This document shows, in pieces, positions 8,275-19,046 of a DNA stretch of 64,000 bases. Below the pieces are notes generated by a model. The model saw only the letters and a list, made by a program, of their open reading frames with translations. It did not search any database and was not told the origin of the DNA. A program made the translations under genes and the position numbers. Each line of letters opens with the position of its first letter. The stretch's first letter is position 1. This DNA is from Pseudomonas sp. SID14000. Its GTDB lineage: Bacteria; Pseudomonadota; Gammaproteobacteria; Pseudomonadales; Pseudomonadaceae. The stretch covers positions 186,001 to 250,000 of the forward strand of contig NZ_NFZQ01000003.1 of NCBI RefSeq assembly GCF_002165135.1, in the 5' to 3' direction.

Positions 8275-9726
8275 GTGACCGCCGCCCTGCCCCCCACCAC
8301 TCTGCGCAACGTGCTCACCGCCCTGATGCTGGTCATCTTCCTCGGCGCACTGGACCAGACCATCGTCGCCGTCTCGCTGCCGGCGATCTCGGCTCAGTTC
8401 AACGATGTCGGCCTGCTGGCCTGGATCATCTCCGGCTACATGGTGGCGATGACCGTGGCCGTGCCAATCTACGGCAAGCTGGGCGACCTGTACGGGCGGC
8501 GCCGGATGATCCTCACCGGCATCAGCCTGTTCACCCTGGCCTCGATCGCCTGCGCCCTGGCCCAGGACATGCAGCAACTGCTGCTGGCCCGGGTACTGCA
8601 GGGCATTGGCGCAGGCGGCATGGTCTCGGTGAGCCAGGCGATCATCGGCGACTTCGTACCCCCGCGAGAGCGCGGCCGCTACCAGGGCTACTTCAGCAGC
8701 ATGTACGCGGTGGCCAGCGTCGCCGGGCCGGTGCTGGGCGGCTGGCTGACCGAATACCTGTCATGGCGCTGGGTGTTCTGGATCAACCTGCCGCTGGGGC
8801 TGGTTGCGCTGTGGGCGATCCGCCGTGCCCTTGGCGGTATGCCGGCACAGCGCCGCGAGGCGCAGGTGGACTACCTCGGCGCCGTACTGCTGATCCTCGG
8901 CCTGGGTAGCCTGTTGCTGGGCATTACCCTGGTCGGCCAGGGCCACGCCTGGGTCGACCCGGCCGTACTGGCCCTGTTCACCTGCGCCGCTCTGGGTCTG
9001 GTGCTGTTCATCGCCCATGAACGCCGCTGCCCGGAGCCGCTGCTGCCACTCGGCCTGTTCGGCAATCGCGTGGCGGTGCTGTGCTGGGGCGTGATCTTCT
9101 TCGCCAGCTTCCAGTCGATCTCCCTGACCATGCTCATGCCGTTGCGCTACCAGGGCATTACCGGCGCCGGCGCCGACAGTGCTGCCCTGCACCTCCTGCC
9201 GCTGGTGATGGGTCTGCCCATGGGTGCCTTCACCGGCGGGCGCATGACCAGCCTGACCGGGCGCTACAAGCCGCAGATCCTGGCCGGCGCGCTGCTGATG
9301 CCGCTGGCCATTTTCGCCATGGCGCTGACCCCACCGCAGTCGGCCTTGCCCAGTGCGCTGTTCATGCTGCTGACAGGCATCGCCTGCGGGCTGCAGTTCC
9401 CGACCTCGCTGGTAGGTACGCAAAGCGCGGTGGACAGCAAGGACATCGGCGTGGCCACCAGCACCACCAACCTGTTCCGTTCGCTGGGCGGGGCCATGGG
9501 CGTGGCGTGCATGTCCAGCCTGCTGCTGGCGCTGCTGCACCAGGGCGGGTTCGAGTCGCTGGGTAATCCGTTGCTGGGGAGCCTGAAGGCCGGTGAAGTG
9601 GACCTGGTGACCCAAGGGCGGTTGCTGGAAACGTTCCGGCATTTGCTGATGGGGAGTGCCGGGGTAGCTGTGCTGGGACTGTTTGCAGCGCTTGCATTGC
9701 CCGACCGGCAACTGCGCGGACGCTAG
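8275..9726 (+). CDS. MFS transporter, DHA2 (14-TM, EmrB/QacA) family drug exporter
   Basis: A 483-residue inner-membrane proton antiporter. Family signs are LGALDQTIVAVSLPAI in TM1, YGKLGDLYGRRRMIL (motif A, loop 2-3), LLLARVLQGIGAGGM and the motif C-like VAGPVLGGWLTEYLSWRWVFWINLP. About 14 hydrophobic segments are present, as expected for DHA2. The frame extends upstream through a REP, so the GTG at 8275, preceded by AAGG, is taken as start. It is divergent from the decarboxylase and followed by REP family B and ttgR. The substrate is unknown; multidrug export is the family role. Confidence 0.87.
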   Translation: MTAALPPTTLRNVLTALMLVIFLGALDQTIVAVSLPAISAQFNDVGLLAWIISGYMVAMTVAVPIYGKLGDLYGRRRMILTGISLFTLASIACALAQDMQQLLLARVLQGIGAGGMVSVSQAIIGDFVPPRERGRYQGYFSSMYAVASVAGPVLGGWLTEYLSWRWVFWINLPLGLVALWAIRRALGGMPAQRREAQVDYLGAVLLILGLGSLLLGITLVGQGHAWVDPAVLALFTCAALGLVLFIAHERRCPEPLLPLGLFGNRVAVLCWGVIFFASFQSISLTMLMPLRYQGITGAGADSAALHLLPLVMGLPMGAFTGGRMTSLTGRYKPQILAGALLMPLAIFAMALTPPQSALPSALFMLLTGIACGLQFPTSLVGTQSAVDSKDIGVATSTTNLFRSLGGAMGVACMSSLLLALLHQGGFESLGNPLLGSLKAGEVDLVTQGRLLETFRHLLMGSAGVAVLGLFAALALPDRQLRGR

Positions 9727-9740
9727 AAGCTACGCGATCT

Positions 9741-9860
9741 CTGTGGGAGCGGCCTTGTGTCGCGAAAGGGCCGTGAAGCGGCCCCAGGATTTCAGCAGTG
9801 ATGCACAAATTGCCGGGGCTGCTGCGCAGCCCTATCGCGACACAAGGCCGCTCCCACAGG
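9741..9860. repeat. REP pair, family B
   Basis: Inverted doublet with outer TGTGGGAGCGGCCTTGTGTC / GACACAAGGCCGCTCCCACA and inner GGGCCGTGAAGCGGCCC and GGGGCTGCTGCGCAGCCC hairpins. It separates the converging exporter and ttgR genes. Confidence 0.95.
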
Positions 9861-9947
9861 ATCTGTGATTTGTTCAAGGTCACCCGAAAGCATTAATCCC
9901 CCCTTAATACAAAGGGGAAACACTCCCTAACAATCCTTAACAAAGTG

Positions 9948-10580
9948 TTATTTGCGCAGAGCCGGGCTCAAGCGCAGCATATCCAGCCCGGTGTCGACCC
10001 ATTTTTCGACATCCTTCAACAGATCGAAACTGTCAGGCAGCAACAGCCAGCGCCCGATCAGGCCATCGACGTAGGCAAACATGGCTACCGCCGCGCGCTC
10101 GACATCCAGCTCGCCTGGCAACTGCCCCCGACGTACGGCATTGGCCAACGCCAGGGTGATGCCCTTGTGGCAATCCAGCACCGCACCTTGGCGCTGCTGG
10201 CGAATTTCACACATGTCATCGGTGAACTCGCACTTGTGATGCAGGATTTCATTGATACGCCGGGTTCGGGCATTGAGCACCAGCCCGTTGAACACTTGCA
10301 GCAACAACTTGCGCATGCAACCAAGCGGGTCCACTTCGTCCTCGCTTTCGCTTGCCCGCGCCAGATGGTCATGGGTCTCATGCAGGCTGTCGAGCAGCGC
10401 CTGCACCAACTCGGCCTTGTTGTTGAAGTGCCAGTAGATCGCCCCCCGCGTCACACCCGCCAGTTCGGCGATGTCGGCCAGGGTGGTTCGCGCAACCCCG
10501 CGCTTGTAGAAGGCCTTTTCCGCCGCCTCGATGATCTGGGCACGGGTTTCCTGGGCTTCTTCTTTGGTTCGACGGACCAT
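9948..10580 (-). CDS. ttgR: TtgR, TetR family repressor of ttgABC
   Basis: A 210-residue TetR-family repressor, the exact length of TtgR. The N-terminal HTH (about residues 28-50) reads [31 protein letters not shown]. The C-terminal ligand pocket domain includes [21 protein letters not shown]. TtgR binds flavonoids, chloramphenicol and other plant or drug compounds and then releases the shared operator. The ATG at 10580 gives the known N-terminus ([13 protein letters not shown]); the frame stays open 23 codons further. It is divergent from ttgA, and the operator lies 128 bp upstream of its start. Confidence 0.96.
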   Translation of the reverse strand: MVRRTKEEAQETRAQIIEAAEKAFYKRGVARTTLADIAELAGVTRGAIYWHFNNKAELVQALLDSLHETHDHLARASESEDEVDPLGCMRKLLLQVFNGLVLNARTRRINEILHHKCEFTDDMCEIRQQRQGAVLDCHKGITLALANAVRRGQLPGELDVERAAVAMFAYVDGLIGRWLLLPDSFDLLKDVEKWVDTGLDMLRLSPALRK

Positions 10581-10707
10581 GGCAGTACAAACCTCATCTA
10601 CCCCGAACGCGCGGCGCGCAGGGGCAACACTCCGGGGGCACCTCTGCAATGTGCCTCGCGGATGAGCTAATCAAGGGCTGAGGCAGTACCTGAGTACAAC
10701 CCAGCGG

Positions 10708-10737
10708 TATTTACAAACAACCATGAATGTAAGTATA
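10708..10737. promoter_or_regulatory. TtgR operator overlapping the ttgA promoter
   Basis: An imperfect palindrome with TTTACA in the left half and TGTAAGTATA in the right half, matching from memory the TtgR operator described in P. putida. For ttgA, TTTACA (10710-10715) and TATATT (10734-10739) stand as -35 and -10 with an 18-bp spacer, so bound TtgR would cover the promoter. The ttgR promoter lies on the other strand in the same segment. Confidence 0.85.
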
Positions 10738-10838
10738 TTCCTTAGCAAGCTATTTATCCACCGGATAGCAATTTTTCCATACCAAGACTCTTCCATTACT
10801 CTTGAGCGTCTCCCAGCTCCAGCGACCCGAGGATCCTC

Positions 10839-11993
10839 ATGCAATTCAAGCCAGCCGTTACCGCTCTGGTTTCCGCCGTCGCCCTGGCAACCCTGCTCAG
10901 TGGCTGTAAGAAAGAAGAAGCAGCGCCAGCGGCGCAGGCTCCTCAGGTCGGCGTCGTGACCATCCAGCCCCAAACCTTCACCCTGACCTCGGAATTGCCG
11001 GGGCGTACCAGTGCCTACCGCGTCGCCGAAGTGCGTCCGCAGGTCAACGGCATCATCCTCAAGCGCCTGTTCAAGGAAGGCAGCGAGGTCAAGGAAGGCC
11101 AGCAGCTGTACCAGATCGACCCTGCCGTGTACGAAGCCACCCTGGCCAATGCCCAGGCCAACCTGCAGGCCACCCGCTCGCTGGCCGAGCGCTACAAGCA
11201 GCTGATCGACGAACAGGCTGTCTCCAAGCAGGAATACGACGACGCCAATGCCAAACGATTGCAGGCCGAGGCTTCGCTCAAAAGTGCGCAGATCGACCTG
11301 CGCTATACCAAGGTCCTGGCACCGATCAGCGGTCGTATCGGCCGTTCTTCGTTCACCGAAGGTGCACTGGTGAGCAATGGCCAGACCAACGCCATGGCCA
11401 CCATCCAGCAACTCGACCCGATCTACGTCGACGTCACCCAGTCCACCGCCGAGCTGCTCAAGCTGCGCCGTGACCTGGAAAGCGGCCAGCTGCAAAAGGC
11501 CGGCGACAACGCCGCCTCGGTGCAACTGGTGCTGGAAGATGGCAGCCTGTACCAGCAGGAGGGCCGCCTGGAGTTCTCCGAAGTCGCGGTCGACGAGACC
11601 ACCGGTTCGGTAACCCTGCGCGCCCTGTTCCCCAACCCCGATCACACCCTGCTGCCAGGCATGTTCGTGCATGCGCGGCTCAAGGCCGGGGTCAACGCCA
11701 ACGCCATCCTGGCCCCGCAACAGGGCGTGACCCGCGACCTGAAAGGCGCGCCAACCGCGCTGGTGGTCAACCAGGAGAACAAGGTCGAACTGCGTCAGCT
11801 CAAAGCCAACCGTACCCTGGGCAGCGACTGGCTGATCGAGGAAGGCCTGAACCCGGGGGACCGCCTGATCACCGAGGGGCTGCAGTACGTGCGCCCGGGC
11901 GTCGAGGTCAAGGTCAGCGAAGCCACCAACGTCAAGAAGCCGGCCAGCCCTGTTCAGGCCAGCACGGCGAAAGCAGACGCCAAAGCGGAGTAA
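10839..11993 (+). CDS. ttgA: TtgA, periplasmic adaptor (membrane fusion) lipoprotein of the TtgABC pump
   Basis: A 384-residue membrane fusion protein. It begins with a lipoprotein signal and lipobox LLSGC, so Cys23 would be lipidated and the protein anchored in the inner membrane. The beta-barrel/lipoyl pattern (VRPQVNGIILKRLFKEGSEVKEGQQLYQIDP), an alpha-hairpin (residues about 100-170) and the second lipoyl half (DLRYTKVLAPISGRIGRSSF) follow. It links the RND pump TtgB to the outer-membrane channel TtgC. It is the first gene of the operon, 3 nt before ttgB, under TtgR control. Confidence 0.96.
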   Translation: MQFKPAVTALVSAVALATLLSGCKKEEAAPAAQAPQVGVVTIQPQTFTLTSELPGRTSAYRVAEVRPQVNGIILKRLFKEGSEVKEGQQLYQIDPAVYEATLANAQANLQATRSLAERYKQLIDEQAVSKQEYDDANAKRLQAEASLKSAQIDLRYTKVLAPISGRIGRSSFTEGALVSNGQTNAMATIQQLDPIYVDVTQSTAELLKLRRDLESGQLQKAGDNAASVQLVLEDGSLYQQEGRLEFSEVAVDETTGSVTLRALFPNPDHTLLPGMFVHARLKAGVNANAILAPQQGVTRDLKGAPTALVVNQENKVELRQLKANRTLGSDWLIEEGLNPGDRLITEGLQYVRPGVEVKVSEATNVKKPASPVQASTAKADAKAE

Positions 11994-11996
11994 ACC

Positions 11997-14900
11997 ATGT
12001 CGAAGTTCTTTATCGATCGCCCGATCTTCGCCTGGGTGATCGCCTTGGTGATCATGCTGGTCGGCGCCTTGTCGATCCTGAAGCTGCCGATCAACCAGTA
12101 CCCCAGCATCGCGCCGCCGGCCATCGCCATCGCCGTGACCTACCCGGGCGCCTCGGCGCAAACCGTGCAGGACACCGTGGTCCAGGTGATCGAGCAGCAG
12201 CTCAACGGTATCGACAACCTGCGTTATGTGTCGTCGGAAAGTAACTCCGACGGCAGCATGACCATTACCGCCACCTTCGAGCAGGGCACCAACCCCGACA
12301 CCGCGCAGGTGCAGGTCCAGAACAAGCTGAACCTGGCCACCCCGCTGCTGCCGCAGGAAGTGCAGCAACAAGGTATTCGCGTCACCAAGGCAGTGAAGAA
12401 CTTCCTGCTGGTGATCGGCCTGGTGTCCGAAGACGGCAGCATGACCAAGGATGACTTGGCCAACTACATCGTCTCCAACATGCAGGACCCGATCTCGCGT
12501 ACCGCGGGTGTAGGTGACTTCCAGGTGTTCGGTGCGCAGTACGCCATGCGTATCTGGCTCGATCCGGCCAAGCTGAACAAGTTCCAGCTGACCCCGGTCG
12601 ACGTCAAGACCGCCGTGGCCGCGCAGAACGTGCAGGTGTCCTCCGGCCAGCTCGGCGGCCTGCCGGCCATGCCGGGTACCCAGCTGAACGCCACCATCAT
12701 CGGCAAGACCCGCCTGCAGACTGCCGAGCAGTTCGAGAAGATCCTGCTCAAGGTCAACAGCGACGGTTCGCAGGTACGTCTGGGTGATGTCGCCCAGGTT
12801 GGCCTGGGTGGTGAAAACTACGCCGTCAGCGCCCAGTTCAACGGCAAGCCGGCCTCCGGCCTGGCAGTAAAGCTGGCCACTGGCGCCAACGCCCTGGACA
12901 CCGCCAAGGCACTGCGCCAGACCATCGCCGACCTGGAACCGTTCTTCCCGCCCGGGGTGAAAGCGGTATTCCCGTATGACACCACCCCGGTGGTCACCGA
13001 ATCGATCAGCGGCGTGATCCACACCCTGATCGAAGCCGTGGTCCTGGTGTTCCTGGTGATGTACCTGTTCCTGCAGAACTTCCGCGCCACCATCATCACC
13101 ACCATGACCGTACCGGTAGTGTTGCTGGGGACCTTCGGCATCCTTGCCGCTGCCGGCTTCAGCATCAACACCCTGACCATGTTCGCCATGGTCCTGGCCA
13201 TCGGCTTGCTGGTGGACGACGCCATCGTCGTGGTGGAGAACGTCGAGCGGGTGATGTCCGAGGAAGGCTTGCCGCCCAAGGAAGCGACCAAGCGCTCGAT
13301 GGAGCAGATCCAGGGTGCCCTGGTGGGTATCGCCCTGGTGCTGTCGGCAGTACTGCTGCCCATGGCGTTCTTCGGCGGCTCCACGGGTGTGATCTACCGG
13401 CAGTTCTCCATCACCATCGTCTCGGCCATGGGCCTGTCGGTGCTGGTGGCGCTTATCTTCACCCCGGCCCTGTGCGCCACCATGCTCAAGCCGCTGAAGA
13501 AGGGCGAGCATCATGTAGCCAAGCGCGGATTCTTTGGCTGGTTCAACCGCAACTTCGACCGCAGTGTTACCGGCTACGAGCGCAGCGTAGGCACCATCCT
13601 TCGCAACAAGGCACCATTCCTGCTGGCCTACGCACTGATCGTGGTCGGCATGATCTGGCTGTTCGCCCGCATCCCTACCGCGTTCCTGCCGGAAGAAGAC
13701 CAGGGTGTACTGTTCGCCCAGGTGCAGACCCCGGCCGGTTCCAGTGCCGAGCGCACCCAGGTGGTGGTCGACCAGATGCGTGAGTACCTGCTCAACGAAG
13801 AGGCCGACACCGTGGCTTCGGTGTTCACCGTCAACGGCTTCAACTTTGCCGGCCGCGGCCAGAGCTCGGGTATGGCGTTCATCATGCTCAAGCCGTGGGA
13901 TGAGCGCTCCAAGGAAAACAGCGTATTCGCCCTTGCCCAGCGCGCCCAGCAGCACTTCTTCACCTTCCGCGATGCGATGGTGTTCGCCTTTGCCCCGCCT
14001 GCGGTGCTCGAACTGGGTAACGCCACCGGCTTCGACGTGTTCCTGCAGGACCGCGGTGGTGTCGGCCATACCAAGCTGATGGAAGCACGCAACCAGTTCC
14101 TGGCCAAGGCCGCGCAGAGCAAGATCCTCAGCGCCGTGCGCCCGAACGGTCTGAACGATGAGCCGCAGTACCAGCTGACCATCGATGACGAACGTGCCAG
14201 CGCCCTGGGCGTGACCATCGCCGATATCAACAACACCCTGTCGATTGCCCTGGGTGCCAGCTACGTCAACGACTTCATCGACCGTGGCCGGGTCAAGAAG
14301 GTGTACATCCAGGGCGAGCCGAACGCGCGGATGAGCCCGGAAGACCTGCAGAAGTGGTACGTGCGCAATGGCGCTGGCGAAATGGTGCCGTTCTCTTCCT
14401 TCGCCAAGGGCGAATGGACCTACGGTTCGCCGAAGCTGTCGCGCTACAACGGCGTCGAGGCGATGGAAATCCTCGGTGCACCGGCCCCGGGCTACAGTAC
14501 CGGTGAAGCCATGGCCGAGGTCGAGCGCATTGCTGGCGAACTGCCAAGTGGTATCGGTTTCTCCTGGACCGGCATGTCCTACGAGGAAAAACTCTCCGGT
14601 TCGCAGATGCCGGCGCTGTTCGCCCTCTCGGTACTGTTCGTGTTCCTGTGCCTGGCAGCGCTGTACGAAAGCTGGTCGATCCCGATCGCCGTGGTGCTGG
14701 TAGTACCACTGGGTATCATCGGTGCCCTGATCGCCACCAGCCTGCGCGGGTTGTCCAACGACGTGTACTTCCTGGTCGGCCTGTTGACCACCATCGGCCT
14801 GGCGGCGAAAAACGCCATCCTGATCGTCGAATTCGCCAAGGAACTGCACGAACAAGGCCGCAGCCTGTACGACGCGGCGATCGAGGCGTGCCGCATGCGT

Positions 14901-15149
14901 CTGCGCCCGATCATCATGACCTCGCTGGCGTTCATCCTCGGCGTGGTACCGTTGACCATCGCCAGTGGCGCCGGTGCCGGCAGCCAGCACGCCATCGGTA
15001 CTGGCGTGATCGGCGGCATGATCAGTGCGACCGTGCTGGCTGTCTTCTGGGTACCACTGTTCTTCGTCGCAGTGTCGTCACTGTTCGGCAGCAAAGAGCC
15101 GGAAAAAGACGTCACCCCTGAAACTCCACGTTATGAGGCTGGGCAATGA
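11997..15149 (+). CDS. ttgB: TtgB, RND family inner-membrane efflux transporter
   Basis: A 1050-residue HAE1-family RND proton antiporter, full length. It starts [21 protein letters not shown] as AcrB/MexB do, and has twelve predicted TM segments with two large periplasmic loops. The proton-relay aspartates D407 and D408 lie in [17 protein letters not shown], and the C-terminal half repeats the pattern ([21 protein letters not shown]). It exports toluene-like solvents, antibiotics and flavonoids in P. putida. ttgC overlaps its last 4 nt. Sequence is intact throughout. Confidence 0.96.
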   Translation: MSKFFIDRPIFAWVIALVIMLVGALSILKLPINQYPSIAPPAIAIAVTYPGASAQTVQDTVVQVIEQQLNGIDNLRYVSSESNSDGSMTITATFEQGTNPDTAQVQVQNKLNLATPLLPQEVQQQGIRVTKAVKNFLLVIGLVSEDGSMTKDDLANYIVSNMQDPISRTAGVGDFQVFGAQYAMRIWLDPAKLNKFQLTPVDVKTAVAAQNVQVSSGQLGGLPAMPGTQLNATIIGKTRLQTAEQFEKILLKVNSDGSQVRLGDVAQVGLGGENYAVSAQFNGKPASGLAVKLATGANALDTAKALRQTIADLEPFFPPGVKAVFPYDTTPVVTESISGVIHTLIEAVVLVFLVMYLFLQNFRATIITTMTVPVVLLGTFGILAAAGFSINTLTMFAMVLAIGLLVDDAIVVVENVERVMSEEGLPPKEATKRSMEQIQGALVGIALVLSAVLLPMAFFGGSTGVIYRQFSITIVSAMGLSVLVALIFTPALCATMLKPLKKGEHHVAKRGFFGWFNRNFDRSVTGYERSVGTILRNKAPFLLAYALIVVGMIWLFARIPTAFLPEEDQGVLFAQVQTPAGSSAERTQVVVDQMREYLLNEEADTVASVFTVNGFNFAGRGQSSGMAFIMLKPWDERSKENSVFALAQRAQQHFFTFRDAMVFAFAPPAVLELGNATGFDVFLQDRGGVGHTKLMEARNQFLAKAAQSKILSAVRPNGLNDEPQYQLTIDDERASALGVTIADINNTLSIALGASYVNDFIDRGRVKKVYIQGEPNARMSPEDLQKWYVRNGAGEMVPFSSFAKGEWTYGSPKLSRYNGVEAMEILGAPAPGYSTGEAMAEVERIAGELPSGIGFSWTGMSYEEKLSGSQMPALFALSVLFVFLCLAALYESWSIPIAVVLVVPLGIIGALIATSLRGLSNDVYFLVGLLTTIGLAAKNAILIVEFAKELHEQGRSLYDAAIEACRMRLRPIIMTSLAFILGVVPLTIASGAGAGSQHAIGTGVIGGMISATVLAVFWVPLFFVAVSSLFGSKEPEKDVTPETPRYEAGQ

Positions 15150-16600
15150 CCAAGTCTTTGTTGTCCCTGGCAGTAACCGCTTTCATTCTTGGCGGCTGCT
15201 CGCTGATCCCTGACTACCAGACCCCGGAATCGCCGGTGGCTGCGCAGTGGCCGCAAGGCCCTGCGTACTCGCCGACGCAGTCGGCGGAGGTTGCCGCCGC
15301 CGAGCAGGGCTGGCGCCAGTTCTTCCACGACCCGGCACTGCAGCAGCTGATCCAGACCGCGCTGGTCAACAACCGCGACCTGCGCGTCGCCGCGTTGAAC
15401 ATCGATGCCTACCGTGCGCAGTACCGCATCCAGCGCGCCGACCTGTTCCCGGCGGTTTCGGCCGACGGCAGCGGCAGCCGCCAGCGGGTGCCGGCGAACA
15501 TGTCGCAAACCGGTCAGGCGGGCATCACCAGCCAGTACTCGGCCACCCTGGGCGTCAGCGCCTATGAGCTGGACCTGTTCGGCCGTGTGCGCAGCCTGAC
15601 CGAGCAGGCCCTGGAAACCTACCTGTCCAGCGAGCAGGCACGTCGCTCCACGCAGATCAGCCTGGTGGCCAGCGTGGCCAACGCCTACTACACCTGGCAG
15701 GCCGACCAGGCGTTGTTCAAGCTGACCGAAGAAACGCTGAAGACCTATGAGGAAAGCTACAACCTCACCCGTCGCAGCAACGAAGTCGGCGTAGCCTCGG
15801 CACTCGACGTCAGCCAGGCGCGCACCGCCGTGGAAGGCGCCCGGGTCAAGTACTCGCAGTACCAGCGCCTGGTCGCCCAGGACGTCAACAGCCTGACCGT
15901 GCTGCTGGGCACCGGCATTCCCGCCGACCTGGCCAAGCCGCTGGAGCTCAATGCCGACCAACTGGCCGAAGTACCGGCCGGCCTGCCGTCGGACATCCTC
16001 CAGCGTCGCCCGGATATCCAGGAAGCCGAGCACCTGCTCAAAGCCGCCAACGCCAACATTGGTGCGGCCCGTGCAGCGTTCTTCCCGAGCATCAGCCTGA
16101 CCGCCAACGCCGGCAGCCTGAGCCCCGACATGGGTCACCTGTTCGCGGGCGGCCAAGGCACCTGGCTGTTCCAGCCGCAGATCAACCTGCCGATCTTCAA
16201 CGCCGGCAGCCTGAAGGCCAGCCTGGATTACTCGAAGATCCAGAAGGACATCAACGTCGCCAAGTACGAAAAGACCATCCAGACCGCCTTCCAGGAAGTC
16301 TCCGATGGCCTGGCGGCGCGCAAGACCTTCGAAGAGCAGCTGCAGGCGCAACGCGACCTGGTACAGGCGAACCAGGACTACTACCGCCTGGCCGAACGCC
16401 GCTATCGCATCGGTATCGACAGCAACCTGACTTTCCTCGACGCCCAGCGTAACCTGTTCAGCGCCCAGCAGGCGCTGATCGGCGACCGCCTGTCGCAGCT
16501 GACCAGCGAGGTCAACCTGTACAAGGCGCTTGGCGGTGGCTGGTACGAGCAGACCGGGCAGGCCAACCAGCAGGCATCGGTGGAAGCACCGAAAGGCTGA
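15146..16600 (+). CDS. ttgC: TtgC, outer-membrane channel lipoprotein of the TtgABC pump
   Basis: A 484-residue TolC/OprM-type factor. The signal ends in the lipobox LGGC, so Cys18 is the predicted lipid anchor. Two outer membrane efflux protein repeats follow; typical motifs are [23 protein letters not shown] in the first and [35 protein letters not shown] at the start of the second. The ATGA overlap with ttgB indicates translational coupling. A strong intrinsic terminator lies 20 bp after the stop and ends the operon. Confidence 0.96.
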   Translation: MTKSLLSLAVTAFILGGCSLIPDYQTPESPVAAQWPQGPAYSPTQSAEVAAAEQGWRQFFHDPALQQLIQTALVNNRDLRVAALNIDAYRAQYRIQRADLFPAVSADGSGSRQRVPANMSQTGQAGITSQYSATLGVSAYELDLFGRVRSLTEQALETYLSSEQARRSTQISLVASVANAYYTWQADQALFKLTEETLKTYEESYNLTRRSNEVGVASALDVSQARTAVEGARVKYSQYQRLVAQDVNSLTVLLGTGIPADLAKPLELNADQLAEVPAGLPSDILQRRPDIQEAEHLLKAANANIGAARAAFFPSISLTANAGSLSPDMGHLFAGGQGTWLFQPQINLPIFNAGSLKASLDYSKIQKDINVAKYEKTIQTAFQEVSDGLAARKTFEEQLQAQRDLVQANQDYYRLAERRYRIGIDSNLTFLDAQRNLFSAQQALIGDRLSQLTSEVNLYKALGGGWYEQTGQANQQASVEAPKG

Positions 16601-16620
16601 TCGGCCCTGTGACAGCAAAG

Positions 16621-16650
16621 AGCCCACCTGTAGCGGTGGGCTTTTTGTTT
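16621..16650 (+). terminator. Rho-independent terminator of ttgABC
   Basis: Stem AGCCCACC/GGTGGGCT (16621-16628 and 16635-16642) with a 6-nt loop, followed by TTTTGTTT. It lies 20 bp after the ttgC stop. Confidence 0.9.
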
Positions 16651-16669
16651 GTCGGTTGCCTGTGCAGGC

Positions 16670-16764
16670 GGCCTCTTCGCGGGTAAACCCGCTCCCACAA
16701 TGTTTTGCATAAATTCTGAAGGCTGTGCAGTACCTGTGGGAGCGGGTTTACCCGCGAAGAGGCC
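16670..16764. repeat. REP pair, family A, in the gap before the porin gene
   Basis: Inverted REP doublet after the ttgC terminator. The remaining 200 bp up to the porin start (16767-16966) show no convincing gene or motif; the porin frame is open there but is preceded by no better start than 16967. Confidence 0.93.
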
Positions 16765-16966
16765 AGTACAGAAAAACAATTAACCAACCGGAACATTCCG
16801 TTCGATTATCGCCCGTTTCCGTTTGCGGCGAATTGCCTCACCCCTGCCCTACCCCGCACCATCCTCTCCACGCAACGTTGCCCCGGTTCATCCCAAAAGA
16901 CCCGCACCTGCAGGCCGCATCCTGCAGCGCACCGGCTCGCCCATAAAAACAAGAGATCCACGACAG

Positions 16967-18223
16967 ATGAGCACTTTGCAACCCGCACGCCAGCTGCTGC
17001 CCGGCCTGTTGGCCATGTCCTGCGCACTCCCCGTGTTCGCCGCCGACAACGGTGGTTTCCTGGAGGACGCCAAGGCCACCCTCAACCTGCGCAACTTCTA
17101 CATCAACCGCAACTTTGTCGACCCGGCCCACTCGCAGGCCAAGGCCGAGGAATGGACGCAGAGCTTCATCCTCGACGCCCGCTCAGGCTTCACCCAGGGC
17201 ACCGTCGGTTTTGGCGTGGACGTACTGGGCCTGTACTCGGTCAAGCTTGACGGCGGCAAAGGCACCACCAACACCCACTTGCTGCCGGTGCACGACGATG
17301 GCCGCCCCGCCGATGACTTCGGCCGCCTAGGCGTGGCACTGAAAGCCAAGCTGTCCGAAACCGAGTTGAAAGTGGGTGAATGGATGCCGGTACTGCCGAT
17401 CCTGCGCTCGGACGACGGCCGCTCGCTGCCGCAAACCTTCCGCGGCGGCCAGCTGACCTCGAAGGAAATCGCTGGCCTGACCCTGTACGCTGGCCAGTTC
17501 CGCGGCAACAGCCCACGCAACGACGCCAGCATGGAAGACATGTCACTGAACGGTAAGGCAGCGTTCACCTCCGACCGTTTCAACTTTGGCGGCGGCGAGT
17601 ACACCTTCAACGACAAGCGCACGATGATCGGCCTGTGGGACGCCCAGCTCAAGGACATCTACCGCCAGCAATACCTCAATCTGGTGCACAGCCAACCCTT
17701 GGGCGACTGGACCCTGGGCGCCAACCTGGGCTACTTCATCGGTAAGGAAGACGGCGCCGAACGCGCTGGCGAACTGGACAACCGCACCGCCTCGGCCATG
17801 TTCTCGGCGCGCTATCAGGGCCACACCTTCTACGTCGGCTTGCAGAAGGTCAGCGGCGACAACGCCTGGATGCGGGTCAACGGCACCAGCGGCGGCACCC
17901 TGGCCAACGACAGCTACAACTCCAGCTTCGACAATGCCAAGGAACGCTCCTGGCAGGTGCGTCATGACTTCAACTTCGCCACCGTCGGCGTGCCAGGCCT
18001 GACCCTGATGAACCGCTACATCAAAGGTGACAACGTCACCGCAGGCGGCGTGGACGATGGCAAGGAATGGGCGCGGGAAACCGAGTTGGCCTATGTGGTG
18101 CAGTCGGGCAGCTTCAAGGACCTGTCGCTGAAGTGGCGCAACTCCACCATGCGCCGGGACTTCAGCACCAACTCGTTCGACGAGAACCGGTTGATCGTGA
18201 GTTACCCGCTGAATCTGCTTTGA
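16967..18223 (+). CDS. OprD-family outer-membrane porin (BenF-like)
   Basis: A 418-residue porin with a signal peptide that ends ALPVFA-AD (about residue 25). The mature part starts GFLEDAKATLNLRNFYINRNF, the hallmark start of OprD/BenF porins, and ends in the beta-signal ENRLIVSYPLNLL. Alternating amphipathic strands and the loop phrase VGEWMPVLPILRSDDGRSLPQTFRGGQLTS support the family. OprD-type members of the Opd/Opc groups carry amino acids or aromatic acids; location between ttgABC and the pca cluster suggests an aromatic acid, but this is inference. The ATG at 16967 was chosen because signal peptide and length fit. Confidence 0.88.
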   Translation: MSTLQPARQLLPGLLAMSCALPVFAADNGGFLEDAKATLNLRNFYINRNFVDPAHSQAKAEEWTQSFILDARSGFTQGTVGFGVDVLGLYSVKLDGGKGTTNTHLLPVHDDGRPADDFGRLGVALKAKLSETELKVGEWMPVLPILRSDDGRSLPQTFRGGQLTSKEIAGLTLYAGQFRGNSPRNDASMEDMSLNGKAAFTSDRFNFGGGEYTFNDKRTMIGLWDAQLKDIYRQQYLNLVHSQPLGDWTLGANLGYFIGKEDGAERAGELDNRTASAMFSARYQGHTFYVGLQKVSGDNAWMRVNGTSGGTLANDSYNSSFDNAKERSWQVRHDFNFATVGVPGLTLMNRYIKGDNVTAGGVDDGKEWARETELAYVVQSGSFKDLSLKWRNSTMRRDFSTNSFDENRLIVSYPLNLL

Positions 18224-18225
18224 AT

Positions 18226-18313
18226 TCTTCGCGGGCACGCCCGCTCCCACAGGTTCGCCACAGTTTCAGAATCTGTGCCGAACCTGTGGGAGCGGGTTTA
18301 CCCGCGAAGAGAC
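18226..18313. repeat. REP pair, family A
   Basis: Inverted doublet immediately after the porin stop. The left unit has GCGGGCACGCCCGC in place of GCGGGTAAACCCGC. Confidence 0.92.
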
Positions 18314-18424
18314 CAGATGCCACAACAAATAACCCTAAGATATAAACAAATCAATAAACCTTCTTTGACGACATATGCAGCAACCGCTTGAATAGGCGCT
18401 TGATCCCCGCCCCAGAGCCGTGAC

Positions 18425-18853
18425 ATGGACCTCCGTCAGCTGCGCTACTTCATCGCCCTCACCGAATACCGCAGCTTCGTCCGCGCCGCCGAGGCCATGG
18501 GCATCACCCAACCTGCCTTCAGTCGCGCCATCCCGAGCCTGGAACACAGCTTCGGCAGTGCTGCAGATGACTTCACCCCGCACCTGCAGACCGAGCACCT
18601 GGCAGTGCTGCGCAGCGTGGTGCAGGCCAGCGACGCCATCGGCAGCGCCAGCGAAGAGGCCGTTGCCGAAGACCTGGCCAGCGGTCGCCTGGTGCGCCTG
18701 CACTGGCGCAACCTGCCGCCGGCGCTGGAGGTGCTGAGCGTGCGTTGCGGAGTGGTCAGCCGCAGCGGCTACCGGCTGTCGCCGGCGGCGCGAGCGATGA
18801 TCGAGACGCTGATGGGGCTGGATAGGCCGGTGCGGTCTGCTGCCATTCGCTGA
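18425..18853 (+). pseudogene. LysR regulator remnant with an in-frame internal deletion
   Basis: The 142-codon frame joins an intact LysR winged helix (residues 1-44: MDLRQLRYFIALTEYRSFV... to LEHSFG) directly to the last part of a LysR effector domain (from about residue 50: TEHLAVLRSVVQASDAIGSASEEAVAEDLASGRLVRLHW). About 150 residues that LysR proteins carry between these parts, including the linker helix and the first effector lobe, are missing, yet the frame is kept and no stop intervenes. It may still make a small DNA-binding protein, but it cannot be a normal LysR regulator. It lies 201 bp after the porin, which its ancestor may have regulated. Confidence 0.75.
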
Positions 18854-18905
18854 GCTGATGATGGTGGCAGGGGCGGGCTATCCTGAGCTATATCGGTCGC
18901 CTGTA

Positions 18906-19002
18906 CCGGCCCTTTCGCGGGTAAACCCGCTCCCACAGGTACAGCGCAGCCCTCAGGAGTTGTGGTGACCCTGTGGGAGCGGGTTTACCCGCGAAGAGGC
19001 CA
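18906..19002. repeat. REP pair, family A
   Basis: Inverted doublet between the LysR remnant and the Mpo1-like gene, ending 44 bp before the latter's ATG. Confidence 0.93.
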
Positions 19003-19046
19003 GAACAGGCAATACACCTCGATCAGGCAACCAGGGAGGCACAACA

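Noticed and set aside
10671-14990. A 1439-codon minus-strand open frame across the ttgABC operon
   Set aside because: It is the antisense shadow of ttgA and ttgB in high-GC DNA: rich in His, Gln and Arg, with no domain, no ribosome site, and opposed by two certain genes.
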